Assembly (NCBI RefSeq): GCF_015594725.1
Contig: NZ_JADNRC010000002.1
Coordinates: 310,001-374,000, forward strand
Reading direction: 5' to 3'
Length of the DNA stretch: 64,000 nucleotides
Source: Flavobacterium sp. ALJ2
GTDB lineage: Bacteria; Bacteroidota; Bacteroidia; Flavobacteriales; Flavobacteriaceae
Of this stretch, positions 55,908 to 64,000 are shown one piece after another (the stretch's first letter is position 1; each line of letters begins with the position of its first letter). A model generated the notes under the pieces. The model saw nothing but the letters and a program-made list of their open reading frames with translations, was not told the origin of the DNA and did not search any database. Made by a program: the position numbers and the translations under genes.

Positions 55908-57182
55908 TTAACCTTTTAATGCTTTTATTAATACTTTATCAATCTTTACGCCATCCATATCGATGACCTCTAATTCAAATTTTTGCCAAATTAATTTCTC
56001 CCCTTCTTTTGGAATGCGAGATAATTCAGTCATTATTAAACCACTTACAGTGGTAACTTCATAATCATTAATTAATTCATCTAACTCAAAATAAGTTAAG
56101 AAATCATGCAATGAATAATGCCCATCAACCAACCAGGTTCCATCTTCTCTTTCTACTAATTGAAACTCGTCTTTATAAAAATCGGCAGCATCTCCTACAA
56201 GAGCTTCAAGAATATCATTTAATGTTATAATTCCTTGAAAAATTCCATATTCATCAGAAACGAAAGCATAATGTATTCCCGTTTTCTTAAAATTCTCTAA
56301 TGCTTTATACGCTGTAGTTTGCTCCATAATAAAAGGTGCATCAGTCATTATAGAAGCCAAACTAAAATCTTCCTTTTCAATATTAGCAAAGATTGTTTTC
56401 AAATTAACAACTCCAGAGATATCATCATAATTCTCTTTATAAACTGGATAAATGGAGTGTAAATCTTCTAATATTAGTTCTTTTACACGCTGCTTTTCTG
56501 AATTTAATGGCAAGAAAACTACTGATTTTCTGTGCGTCATTAACGAATTTACTTTTCTATCTCCAATATGAAAAACACGCTCTACAATATCCTGCTCTAT
56601 TTCCTGTACTTCACCACCTTCTGTACCTTCCTTTATAATAGCTTTTATTTCCTCTTCGGTCACTTTTCCGTCAGCAGTAGGTTTTATTTGCAAAACATTT
56701 AACAAAAAATCTGTAGAATTGGTCAACAACCAAATAAATGGAGCTGTAATAATCGAAATAATTTTCATTGGCAACGCCACCGCCTTAGCAATAGCTTCTG
56801 GATGATTCAAACCAATTCGCTTAGGCAACAACTCGCCCAAAACAAGAGAAAAGAAAGTCAAGACTACAACTACAATCCCAACAGCAACTGAATGTCCATA
56901 AGGCTGTAAAGCTTCGAATTTATTTACAAAACCTTCAACATCCATTGTGATTTTATCTCCACTATAAATACCAGTCAAGATACCAATTAAAGTAATCCCA
57001 ATTTGAACTGTCGACAAAAACTTATTTGGCGAATTTGCCAAATCAAGAGCAATTCTAGCACTTTTATTTCCTTTTTTTGCCGCTGTCTCTAATCTATTCT
57101 TCCTTGCCGAAATCAATGCGATTTCCGACATAGAGAAAACCCCATTTAAAATTATTAGAAAAAATATTATTAGTATTTCCAT
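55908..57182 (-). CDS. Hemolysin/CNNM family membrane protein with CBS domains
   Basis: A 424-aa protein with an N-terminal CNNM (DUF21) membrane domain of about four helices (MEILIIFFLIILNGVFSMSE), two CBS domains (about 205-330, MTHRKSVVFLPLNSEKQRVK) and a C-terminal CorC/HlyC domain (DGTWLVDGHYSLHDFLTYFE). Family members are linked to magnesium or cobalt efflux; the hemolysin name is historical. It resembles but is not clearly the gliding protein GldE. It lies between adk and obgE, flanked by palindromes. Confidence 0.88.
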   Translation of the reverse strand: MEILIIFFLIILNGVFSMSEIALISARKNRLETAAKKGNKSARIALDLANSPNKFLSTVQIGITLIGILTGIYSGDKITMDVEGFVNKFEALQPYGHSVAVGIVVVVLTFFSLVLGELLPKRIGLNHPEAIAKAVALPMKIISIITAPFIWLLTNSTDFLLNVLQIKPTADGKVTEEEIKAIIKEGTEGGEVQEIEQDIVERVFHIGDRKVNSLMTHRKSVVFLPLNSEKQRVKELILEDLHSIYPVYKENYDDISGVVNLKTIFANIEKEDFSLASIMTDAPFIMEQTTAYKALENFKKTGIHYAFVSDEYGIFQGIITLNDILEALVGDAADFYKDEFQLVEREDGTWLVDGHYSLHDFLTYFELDELINDYEVTTVSGLIMTELSRIPKEGEKLIWQKFELEVIDMDGVKIDKVLIKALKG

Positions 57183-57197
57183 TTTTATGATTAAACA

Positions 57198-57268
57198 TTT
57201 AAAGTTTAAAGCCTAAAATTTGCCCAAATAAATATTACTTAGGCAAATTTTAAACCTTAAACTTTAAA
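57198..57268. repeat. Long inverted repeat between adk and the CNNM gene
   Basis: Arms 57198-57224 and 57242-57268 are 27 nt each with three mismatches and a 17-nt loop. On the minus-strand RNA all three mismatches become G-U wobbles, so the hairpin would be fully paired over 27 bp. The arms are built from the word TTTAAAG, which also occurs near 57890. It could stabilise the adk message or be a copy of a dispersed palindromic element. Confidence 0.7.
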
Positions 57269-57280
57269 CTATTTTTCTTA

Positions 57281-57853
57281 TTACAAATTATCAATTACAC
57301 TAGTCAAACGCTTCGTTATTTCTTCAATAGACCCGATGCCGTTTACAGTGTGGAATTTATTTTGCCCTTTATAATATCCGATTAATGGAGCTGTTTTTTC
57401 ATTGTATTCCTGATATCTCACTCGAATTTTTTCTTCGTCCTGATCATCTGCTCTTCCGCTTGTTTTTCCTCTTTCTAATAAACGAGCTACTAGAATTTCA
57501 TCATCAGCCTCTAAAGCAATTGTTGCGGTAACACTTGTGCCAATAGTTGGCAAAAACTTATCTAAAGCAGCAGCTTGATCTAATGTTCTTGGATAACCAT
57601 CGAACAAAAAACCTACTGTATCTGGATGTTTATTTACCTCCTCTATTAACATTGCAGTAGTAACTTCACAAGGAACTAATTCGCCATTATCCATAAAAAC
57701 TCTAGCTTTCTTACCTAAATCTGTATCATTTTTTAAATTAAAACGAAAGATATCTCCAGTTGAAAGATGTGTTAACTTATATTTTTCTTTTAAAAATTCT
57801 GCCTGAGTACCTTTTCCAGCACCAGGTTTTCCAAATAAAACAATATTAATCAT
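57281..57853 (-). CDS. adk: Adenylate kinase
   Basis: A 190-aa short-lid adenylate kinase that converts ATP and AMP into two ADP. The P-loop GKPGAGKGTQAEF is at 8-20, the AMP-binding region has THLSTGDIFRFNL, FLFDGYPRTLDQA carries the conserved family signature, and LLERGKTSGRADDQDEEKIR is the lid. It lies 88 bp downstream of hpt on the same strand, and the two may share a purine-salvage message. Confidence 0.97.
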   Translation of the reverse strand: MINIVLFGKPGAGKGTQAEFLKEKYKLTHLSTGDIFRFNLKNDTDLGKKARVFMDNGELVPCEVTTAMLIEEVNKHPDTVGFLFDGYPRTLDQAAALDKFLPTIGTSVTATIALEADDEILVARLLERGKTSGRADDQDEEKIRVRYQEYNEKTAPLIGYYKGQNKFHTVNGIGSIEEITKRLTSVIDNL

Positions 57854-57941
57854 AGTTTGTGTGTTGTGTCGTACTTCCTTATTCTTTAAAGAAGTTTAAA
57901 GTGAATAGTTAATTTATAATTCTTTGATTTTGGTTCTAAAT

Positions 57942-58472
57942 TTATTCTGCTAATTGATATACTTCAGACAAATTTCTTCCCAAACCATCGTAGTCTAAAC
58001 CGTAACCAACAATAAATTTGTTTGGAATTCGAATTCCAATATAATCAATTTTAACATCTTTTTTATACGCCTCTGGTTTAAAGAACAAAGTAGCTATTTT
58101 TAAATGCTTAACATTTTGTTTCTTAAACATTTCTTTAAGTTCAACAACAGTATTTCCTGTGTCAACAATATCTTCAATAATAACCACTGATCTTCCGGTT
58201 AAATCTTGATTCAACCCTATCAGTTGTTTAACATCATGAGATGTTTCTGTTCCTTCGTAAGATGCCATTTTAATAAATGAAACCTCGCAGTGTTTTTTAT
58301 ATTTTTTTAAAAAATCGGCAACAACCATAAAAGAACCATTAAGAACACCGATAAAAATTGGAATTTCATCTCCAAAATCATCTTGTACCTGGGCTACCAT
58401 TTTAGTAATTGCAAAATCGATTTCTTTAGCCGAAATAAACGGAACAAATTGTTTATCGTGAAGTTGTATCAT
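57942..58472 (-). CDS. hpt: Hypoxanthine phosphoribosyltransferase
   Basis: A 176-aa purine salvage enzyme that makes IMP or GMP from the base and PRPP. The PRPP-binding motif VVIIEDIVDTGNTV is near 95-108, and the N-terminal VLNGSFMVVADFLK is typical. It is the first gene before adk. Confidence 0.95.
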   Translation of the reverse strand: MIQLHDKQFVPFISAKEIDFAITKMVAQVQDDFGDEIPIFIGVLNGSFMVVADFLKKYKKHCEVSFIKMASYEGTETSHDVKQLIGLNQDLTGRSVVIIEDIVDTGNTVVELKEMFKKQNVKHLKIATLFFKPEAYKKDVKIDYIGIRIPNKFIVGYGLDYDGLGRNLSEVYQLAE

Positions 58473-58497
58473 TATTTTTTACATTTAAAATAATGGG

Positions 58498-58505
58498 CAA
58501 AGATA
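58498..58505 (-). promoter_or_regulatory. hpt promoter -7 box
   Basis: TATCTTTG on the minus strand matches TAnnTTTG, 25 nt before the start. The -33 position is not conserved. Confidence 0.4.
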
Positions 58506-58538
58506 CAGAATTCGAGTTTTAGAATTGAATATTGACTC

Positions 58539-58546
58539 TAAATTTG
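58539..58546 (+). promoter_or_regulatory. Promoter -7 box of the gene at 58572
   Basis: TAAATTTG matches TAnnTTTG on the plus strand and is divergent from the hpt promoter box 33 bp away. No TTTG lies at the right spacing. Confidence 0.35.
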
Positions 58547-58571
58547 TATTTTTAAATCAAAATAAAAAACA

Positions 58572-59123
58572 ATGCCTTCTGAATTACAAAAAAACCTTGA
58601 TTATGTAAGTGCTTACAGAGAAAATAGACTTAAAGGCGCACAAACTATTTTGGAAAATCCTGATTATTTTCAAGAATTAATTGCAATTTTCTTTGATATT
58701 TCAGACAAAAATACGCATAAAGCCTGTTGGGTCTTAGAATTTGTATCATATAAAAAGTTAGAATGGCTGCAACCTTATCTTGATTTTTTTTGCTCGAATC
58801 TTAAACATTTAAAAGACGAAAGTTCTATTAGACCCATTGCAAAAATCTGCCAACTTCTAGTCAATGCTCATTACAAAAAATCAGAAATAAACAGTACACT
58901 TTCTGAAACTCAACTTCAAGATATCATCGAAACCAGTTTTGATTGGTTAATTACTGATACCAAAGTCGCAGCAAAAGCCTACTCCATTCGAACTTTATAC
59001 ACATTAGGTAAACATTACGATTGGATTCATCCCGAATTACAAATCATATTAACTAAGGATTACGCAAATCACACTTCTGCATATAAAGCAGTTGCCAGAG
59101 AAGTTCTTAAGAAAATAAAATAG
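58572..59123 (+). CDS. Helical protein of unknown function
   Basis: A 183-aa cytosolic protein of predicted all-helical, HEAT-like character (KACWVLEFVSYKKLEWLQPY, TKVAAKAYSIRTLYTLGKHY). I recall flavobacterial homologues labelled adenylosuccinate lyase, but none of the lyase signatures can be seen and the protein is far too short, so that name should not be used. It lies 54 bp before purK, whose own promoter box lies in the gap. Confidence 0.7.
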   Translation: MPSELQKNLDYVSAYRENRLKGAQTILENPDYFQELIAIFFDISDKNTHKACWVLEFVSYKKLEWLQPYLDFFCSNLKHLKDESSIRPIAKICQLLVNAHYKKSEINSTLSETQLQDIIETSFDWLITDTKVAAKAYSIRTLYTLGKHYDWIHPELQIILTKDYANHTSAYKAVAREVLKKIK

Positions 59124-59150
59124 GATTTTCCTATTCAATCATTATAAAGT

Positions 59151-59158
59151 ATCTTTGC
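59151..59158 (+). promoter_or_regulatory. purK promoter -7 box
   Basis: TATCTTTG matches TAnnTTTG, 19 nt before the purK start. TTTC or TTTT lies 19-20 nt upstream. A 7-bp hairpin without U-tract (AATAGGA/TCCTATT, about 59120-59136) precedes it. Confidence 0.45.
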
Positions 59159-59177
59159 GCATCACAAACACACAACA

Positions 59178-60329
59178 ATGAATTATTTTTCTTCTGATTT
59201 TAAATTAGGAATCTTAGGCGGTGGACAATTAGGTAAAATGCTTCTTTTTGACACACGTAAATTTGACATACAAACTTATGTTTTAGACCCAAGTGATGAA
59301 GCTCCAAGCAAAATTGCCTGCAATAAATTCTTTCAAGGTGACCTGATGAACTTTGAGACTGTTTACAATTTTGGAAAACAAGTAGATGTCTTGACTTTCG
59401 AAATCGAACTTGTTAACCTCGAAGCGCTGGAAAAACTAGAAAATGAAGGCATAAAAGTATATCCTTCTCCTAAAACATTAAGAGGGATTCAGAATAAAGG
59501 AATCCAAAAAGATTTTTACATCAAAAACAATATACCAACTGCTCCTTTTGAAAGATTTGAAAATCTTGAAAGCTTAAAATCTAAAATTCAGGATTTAAAA
59601 TTACCTTTTGTATGGAAATGTACGGAGTTTGGTTATGACGGAAATGGCGTAAAAGTTATTCGTCAAGCTTCAGATTTAGATAATTTACCTAATGTAGAAT
59701 GCATTGCCGAGACAATGGTTCCGTTCAAGAATGAACTTGCTGTAATTGTTTGTCGCACACCATCGGGAGAAATAAAAACATATCCTGTTGTTGAAATGGA
59801 ATTTCATCCAGAGGCAAATCAGGTAGAATATGTAATTTGCCCTGCAAGAATCGACGATAAAGTTGCTGAAAAAGCAAGAGCTATTGCTCTTAATGTTTCA
59901 GAGAAATTCAATCATGTTGGTCTTTTGGCTGTTGAAATGTTCCAAACCCAAGATGATGAAATCTTAGTAAATGAAGTTGCTCCTCGCCCACACAATTCTG
60001 GACATTATTCTATCGAAGCAAGTTATACTTCACAATTCGAAAACCACTTACGTGCTATTCTAGATCTTCCTTTAGGAAATACTGATAGTAAAGTTGCAGG
60101 TGTTATGGTAAACTTAGTTGGAGCTGAAGGATTTTCTGGTGATGTGGTTTATCAAAATATCGAAACTATTTTAGGATGGAATGGTGTAACACCACATATA
60201 TATGGTAAAAAACAAACCCGCCCTTTCAGAAAAATGGGTCACGTTACAATCGTAAATGAAGATATGAACGAAGCAAGACGAATTGCCGAAGATGTCAAGA
60301 ATACAATTCAAGTAATCAGTGGTCAGTAA
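59178..60329 (+). CDS. purK: 5-(carboxyamino)imidazole ribonucleotide synthase
   Basis: A 383-aa ATP-grasp enzyme of de novo purine synthesis that carboxylates AIR to N5-CAIR. The N-terminal GILGGGQLGKMLLFDTRKF, the ATP-grasp core (PFVWKCTEFGYDGNGVKVI) and NEVAPRPHNSGHYSIEASYT are diagnostic. purE, the next enzyme, follows after 79 bp. Confidence 0.96.
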   Translation: MNYFSSDFKLGILGGGQLGKMLLFDTRKFDIQTYVLDPSDEAPSKIACNKFFQGDLMNFETVYNFGKQVDVLTFEIELVNLEALEKLENEGIKVYPSPKTLRGIQNKGIQKDFYIKNNIPTAPFERFENLESLKSKIQDLKLPFVWKCTEFGYDGNGVKVIRQASDLDNLPNVECIAETMVPFKNELAVIVCRTPSGEIKTYPVVEMEFHPEANQVEYVICPARIDDKVAEKARAIALNVSEKFNHVGLLAVEMFQTQDDEILVNEVAPRPHNSGHYSIEASYTSQFENHLRAILDLPLGNTDSKVAGVMVNLVGAEGFSGDVVYQNIETILGWNGVTPHIYGKKQTRPFRKMGHVTIVNEDMNEARRIAEDVKNTIQVISGQ

Positions 60330-60408
60330 CAGTTTACAACTTGAAACTAAATAAAATAGTCACAGTTTCCTATTACACAATATAACTTGAAATTAAACAA
60401 AAAATAAA

Positions 60409-60894
60409 ATGAGCAAAGTAGCCGTAATCATGGGGAGCATCTCCGACATGCCAGTAATGCAAGATGCCATAGATATATTAAAAGGATTTGATATAGAAGT
60501 TGAAGTTGATATTGTATCTGCTCACAGAACGCCGGAAAAATTATTCGATTTTAGTAACAATGCTCATACTAGAGGTATTTCAGTAATTATTGCCGGAGCA
60601 GGAGGCGCTGCACATTTACCAGGAATGGTCGCTTCGATGTCGCCACTTCCTGTAATTGGAGTTCCTGTAAAATCAAGTAACTCTATAGATGGTTGGGATT
60701 CAGTTTTATCTATTCTACAAATGCCAGGCGGAGTTCCTGTAGCAACTGTAGCTTTAAACGGAGCTAAAAATGCAGGAATCCTTGCGGCACAAATCATAGG
60801 AAGCCATGATAAAGTAGTTCTAGACAAAATCATAGCCTATAAAGAAAGCCTAAAAGAAGCTGTGTACAAATCTTCAGAAGGTTTAAAAAAATAA
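60409..60894 (+). CDS. purE: N5-CAIR mutase
   Basis: A 161-aa class I PurE that converts N5-CAIR to CAIR. The motifs are VIMGSISDMPVMQDA, SAHRTPEKLFDF and IAGAGGAAHLPGMVAS. It is expected to work directly on the product of purK and is in the same transcription direction. It is followed by a terminator. In the gap from purK, the word ACTTGAAA(C/T)TAAA occurs twice. Confidence 0.97.
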   Translation: MSKVAVIMGSISDMPVMQDAIDILKGFDIEVEVDIVSAHRTPEKLFDFSNNAHTRGISVIIAGAGGAAHLPGMVASMSPLPVIGVPVKSSNSIDGWDSVLSILQMPGGVPVATVALNGAKNAGILAAQIIGSHDKVVLDKIIAYKESLKEAVYKSSEGLKK

Positions 60895-60912
60895 AACATC
60901 CATAAAAACGAC

Positions 60913-60941
60913 AAAGGCTTCACATTACGGAAGCCTTTTTT
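60913..60941 (+). terminator. Terminator of purK-purE
   Basis: A perfect 9-bp stem AAAGGCTTC/GAAGCCTTT (60913-60921, 60930-60938) with an 8-nt loop is followed by a T-run. The A-run side could also serve the convergent gene at 60960. Confidence 0.92.
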
Positions 60942-60959
60942 ATTCTCTAGTTTATTTAA

Positions 60960-61628
60960 TTACGCTTCATCTTCAATTTCCTCCAAGATAGCTTCAAATT
61001 CAGATTCAGTTATATCTTCGCTATTTAGCCAATTCTCTGAAGTAATCAAACTGTAATTTTTGTCATCCTCTGTAGTCAATTCCCAAACAATACTTTGAGC
61101 TTCAGGAAACGGAATACTTTGAGACATTTGATCTTCAAATAATCTTTTAATAAGATTTCTATCAGACAAGCCTTTATTCAATAATTTTAGCACGTTTTCT
61201 GCTGTTAGCTTTTGTACTTCGCCAGCTATTGGTGTCATAGAAAAGTGAACAACTGAAGCTTTTGCATTTGGAAATTTTCCGTTATATGCTTTAAAAAGTA
61301 ATTGATTCACATGAAATAAGGTTCCTTGCATACCAATTTCTGGATATTCCTCACAAATCTTATCAATTAACATATTGTGCCCTATTTGCTCAATTTGTCC
61401 TTCGTTTAATTCATCACCCAGTTTGTATTTCAAGACTATTTCGGCAGCTTCGTTGGGCTCATAGTCTGAAATAGCCATTTCTAACAATTCTGGCAAACTT
61501 TCTTTATCGGCTGTTGCTCCATCTGGATAATTGAATCTTTCTAATAACTGAATGAAATCTTTATCCGACCAATACCCTTCAACTTCGTTTACAGTATCAA
61601 TACGTTTTATTATAATTTGGTAGTCCAT
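60960..61628 (-). CDS. Acidic protein of unknown function
   Basis: A 222-aa soluble protein with no signal peptide. It is rich in acidic residues, especially the C-terminus (ESEFEAILEEIEDEA). It contains YQIIIKRIDTVNEVEGYWSD and MLIDKICEEYPEIGMQGTLF, which I do not recognise from a characterised family. It is likely conserved in Flavobacteriaceae. It is convergent with purE and divergent from the M3 peptidase gene. Confidence 0.72.
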   Translation of the reverse strand: MDYQIIIKRIDTVNEVEGYWSDKDFIQLLERFNYPDGATADKESLPELLEMAISDYEPNEAAEIVLKYKLGDELNEGQIEQIGHNMLIDKICEEYPEIGMQGTLFHVNQLLFKAYNGKFPNAKASVVHFSMTPIAGEVQKLTAENVLKLLNKGLSDRNLIKRLFEDQMSQSIPFPEAQSIVWELTTEDDKNYSLITSENWLNSEDITESEFEAILEEIEDEA

Positions 61629-61795
61629 ATTTTTATTTAGAATTGTTTATAATTAGAATTTTATAATCCTACAATTTTTACAATTTAAGATTTTTAAACC
61701 TCCTACAGCAATAAATAACATATATATAACACAATTTAAGAGGATTTTATGCTGAGAATCAAGCTTGTTTAGGTCGCTAGATTTTCATAAATTGC

Positions 61796-61803
61796 TATCT
61801 TTG
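61796..61803 (+). promoter_or_regulatory. M3 peptidase promoter -7 box
   Basis: TATCTTTG matches TAnnTTTG, 45 nt before the start. The -33 element is not clear. Confidence 0.4.
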
Positions 61804-61848
61804 GAATTCAAAAATATCGACTTCAATTAATAAAATAATTATATCATA

Positions 61849-63876
61849 ATGAACGTTTTACTTTCAAAATTTACAACCAAACATAATACAGCACCTTTTT
61901 CGAAAATTAAAACCGAAGACTACGTTCCTGCATTTCAGGAAGGAATTGCTTTAGCGAAAGCCGAAATTGATGCAATTGTAAACAATCCCGAAATACCAAC
62001 TTTTGAAAATACAGTTGTAGCAATGGATTTCTCAGGGGATATTTTAGATCGTCTTTCGAGTATTTTTTTCAACTTAAATTCTGCGGAAACGAATGACGAA
62101 ATGCAAAAAATAGCTCAGGAAGTTTCTCCATTATTATCTGAATTTGGAAATGACATTACATTAAACGCTGCTTTATTTGCAAAAATAAAAGCTGTTTATG
62201 ACCAAAAAGAAAGTCTAAATCTTAATCCAGAACAAACGACACTTCTTGATAAAAAATATAAGAGTTTTTCAAGAAACGGAGCTAATTTACCAGAAGATAA
62301 GAAAGACCAATTACGCGAAATCGACAAAGAATTATCGAAATTAAGTTTACAATTTGGTGAGAATGTTTTAGCCGAAACTAATGCTTTCGAATTACATCTT
62401 ACTGATGAAAAAGATTTAGCCGGATTACCCGAAGGAACTATCGAAGCAGCTCGTTCATTGGCTAAAAGCCAAGAAAAAGAAGGATGGATTTTTACTTTAG
62501 ACCATCCAAGCTATGTTCCGTTTATGACCTATGCTGACAATCGTGAATTGCGTAAAAAATTAGCAATCGCTTTTGGAGCAAAAGCATTTCAGAACAATGA
62601 ATTTGACAATCAGGAAATTGTACTTAAAATCGTGAAATTACGTTTTGAAAGAGCCAATTTATTAGGATATAAAACTCACGCTCATTTTGTTCTAGAGGAG
62701 CGCATGGCCGAAAACCCTGAGAAAGTATTTTCTTTCTCGAATGATTTATTGGCAAAAGCAAAACCTGCTGCCAAAAAAGAATTTGCTCAACTTACTGCTT
62801 TCGCAAAAGAGTTGGACGGAATCGAACAATTAGAAAAATGGGATGGTGCTTATTATTCAGAGAAACTAAAGCAACAACTTTTTAATCTGGATGATGAAAA
62901 ATTAAAGCCTTATTTTCAATTAGAGAAAGTGCTTAAGGGTGCTTTTACAATTGCAGGAAAACTATACGGACTTACTTTTACTGAAGTATTTGACATTGAT
63001 AAATACCATGAAGAAGTGATGACTTACGAAGTTACGAATGATAAAAACGAATTAGTTTCTATTTTCTATGCTGATTTTTTCCCAAGAAAAGGAAAACGAA
63101 ATGGTGCTTGGATGACATCATTTAAATCGCAATACAGAAAAGACGGAATAAACGAAAGACCACACATATCAAATGTATGTAACTTTACAAAACCAACTGA
63201 AACGAAACCTTCATTATTAACTTTTAATGAAGTAACAACGTTGTTTCACGAATTTGGTCATGGCTTACACGGAATGTTAGCTGATACAACTTATCAAAGT
63301 TTATCTGGAACATCGGTGTATTGGGATTTTGTAGAATTACCAAGTCAGATTATGGAAAATTGGTGTTACGAGCCTGAAGCTCTTGCATTGTTTGCAAACC
63401 ATTACGAAACCGGCGAAATCATTCCGATGGAATATGTAAATAAAATCAAAGAAAGTGCTAGTTTTCAAGAAGGTTTAGCAACATTGCGTCAATTAAGCTT
63501 TGGATTATTAGACATGGCTTGGCACGGGCAAGACCCAACCGCAATCACTGATTTAAAAACATTCGAAACCGAACAATTTAAAGACACCCAATTATATCCA
63601 GACGTGAAAGAAAATGCTATGAGTACTGCTTTCTCACACATTTTTCAAGGAGGATATTCTTCTGGATATTACAGCTACAAATGGGCTGAAGTCTTAGATG
63701 CGGATGCATTCGAATACTTTCAAGAAAAAGGAATTTTCAATAAAGAGGTTGCAACTAAGTTTAAAAACAATGTGCTTTCTAAAGGAGGAACAGAGCATCC
63801 TATGATTTTATACAAACGTTTTAGAGGTCAAGAACCAAAACCTGAAGCTTTATTAAAAAGAGCAGGATTGATTTAA
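61849..63876 (+). CDS. M3 family metallopeptidase (peptidyl-dipeptidase Dcp type)
   Basis: A 675-aa zinc peptidase. The zinc motif HEFGH is at 467-471 (LFHEFGHGLHGML), and GTSVYWDFVELPSQIMENW holds the third zinc ligand region. The C-terminal YSYKWAEVLDADAFEYFQEK is typical of the Dcp/oligopeptidase A branch. There is no signal peptide, so it is probably cytoplasmic and degrades short peptides. The close match to the Dcp pattern suggests removal of C-terminal dipeptides; oligopeptidase A activity is the alternative. Confidence 0.93.
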   Translation: MNVLLSKFTTKHNTAPFSKIKTEDYVPAFQEGIALAKAEIDAIVNNPEIPTFENTVVAMDFSGDILDRLSSIFFNLNSAETNDEMQKIAQEVSPLLSEFGNDITLNAALFAKIKAVYDQKESLNLNPEQTTLLDKKYKSFSRNGANLPEDKKDQLREIDKELSKLSLQFGENVLAETNAFELHLTDEKDLAGLPEGTIEAARSLAKSQEKEGWIFTLDHPSYVPFMTYADNRELRKKLAIAFGAKAFQNNEFDNQEIVLKIVKLRFERANLLGYKTHAHFVLEERMAENPEKVFSFSNDLLAKAKPAAKKEFAQLTAFAKELDGIEQLEKWDGAYYSEKLKQQLFNLDDEKLKPYFQLEKVLKGAFTIAGKLYGLTFTEVFDIDKYHEEVMTYEVTNDKNELVSIFYADFFPRKGKRNGAWMTSFKSQYRKDGINERPHISNVCNFTKPTETKPSLLTFNEVTTLFHEFGHGLHGMLADTTYQSLSGTSVYWDFVELPSQIMENWCYEPEALALFANHYETGEIIPMEYVNKIKESASFQEGLATLRQLSFGLLDMAWHGQDPTAITDLKTFETEQFKDTQLYPDVKENAMSTAFSHIFQGGYSSGYYSYKWAEVLDADAFEYFQEKGIFNKEVATKFKNNVLSKGGTEHPMILYKRFRGQEPKPEALLKRAGLI

Positions 63877-63896
63877 ACTGAATACCCTATAAAAGC

Positions 63897-63924
63897 AAAA
63901 AGCCAGTACTTATACTGGCTTTTT
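63897..63924 (+). terminator. Terminator of the M3 peptidase gene
   Basis: A perfect 12-bp stem (63897-63908 with 63913-63924) with a 4-nt loop ends in T. It lies 21 bp after the stop. The last 76 bases of the window show nothing further that I can support. Confidence 0.92.
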
Positions 63925-64000
63925 ATTTTAGTAAGCTTTTTTATTTAGGCAATATTTTTTTACTGTATGGAGGTAATGAAATTATTGAACCAAACACATG

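Noticed and set aside
61629..61848. Repeated ACAATTTAAGA words before the M3 peptidase gene
   Set aside because: The repeats are short and imperfect and are expected in such AT-rich DNA.

Overview
The window looks like a chromosomal segment of a low-GC Bacteroidota, most likely a Flavobacterium or close relative (genus is an inference). The evidence is the AT-rich sequence, the lack of Shine-Dalgarno sites, promoters of the Bacteroidota type (TTTG, 19-21 nt, TAnnTTTG), a SusC/SusD pair, an S46 dipeptidyl-peptidase, and typical flavobacterial versions of the housekeeping genes.

Region by region. (1) 1-10,722, minus strand: a surface polysaccharide (capsule/EPS) locus. It has a Wza-type lipoprotein and a Wzc tyrosine kinase, then sugar-nucleotide enzymes (UDP-GlcNAc 4-epimerase type, UDP-glucose dehydrogenase), a NusG-paralogue antiterminator (UpxY type), a terminator plus new promoter, a UDP-HexNAc dehydrogenase, a GDP-mannose pyrophosphorylase, RmlB, and a second SLBB export protein cut by the window edge. 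No glycosyltransferases are in view, so the cluster must continue to the left. (2) 10,771-18,802: recR, a CoA-binding protein, marC, two adjacent guanidine-modifying-superfamily hydrolases (CtlX and a DDAH-like protein), gltA, eno and carA, most bounded by clear hairpin terminators. (3) 18,909-36,201, minus strand: a fused str-S10-spc-alpha ribosomal protein cluster, rpsL-rpsG-fusA-rpsJ / rplC...rpsN / rpsH...rplQ, including the 38-codon rpmJ. tuf is absent. Three wider gaps in the cluster hold a terminator plus promoter (before rplC), a promoter plus GC-rich hairpin (before rpsH) and a structured leader (before rpsD). (4) 36,202-43,566, plus strand: about 700 bp of strongly G-poor gene-free DNA, an equally skewed Omp85-type gene, and an orphan SusC/SusD pair. 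(5) 43,583-64,000: mixed housekeeping genes (rlmB, rhomboid protease, rarA, radC-yjjG operon, a Mur ligase, a TPR protein, an S46 peptidase, obgE, a CNNM/CBS protein, adk, hpt, purK-purE, an M3 peptidase), a multiply broken DUF1287 lipoprotein pseudogene, and several intergenic palindromes.

No CRISPR array, phage, transposase, tRNA or rRNA gene was found. Nothing in the window is clearly a new defence or metabolic system. The most interesting unexplained signals are the RNA-structure candidates in the ribosomal protein cluster and next to rmlB, the G-depleted segment with the Omp85-like gene, the predicted leaderless promoters, and the palindromes flanking the CNNM gene. Protein functions are from recognised family motifs. 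Promoters, terminators and RNA folds were read by eye and not computed.
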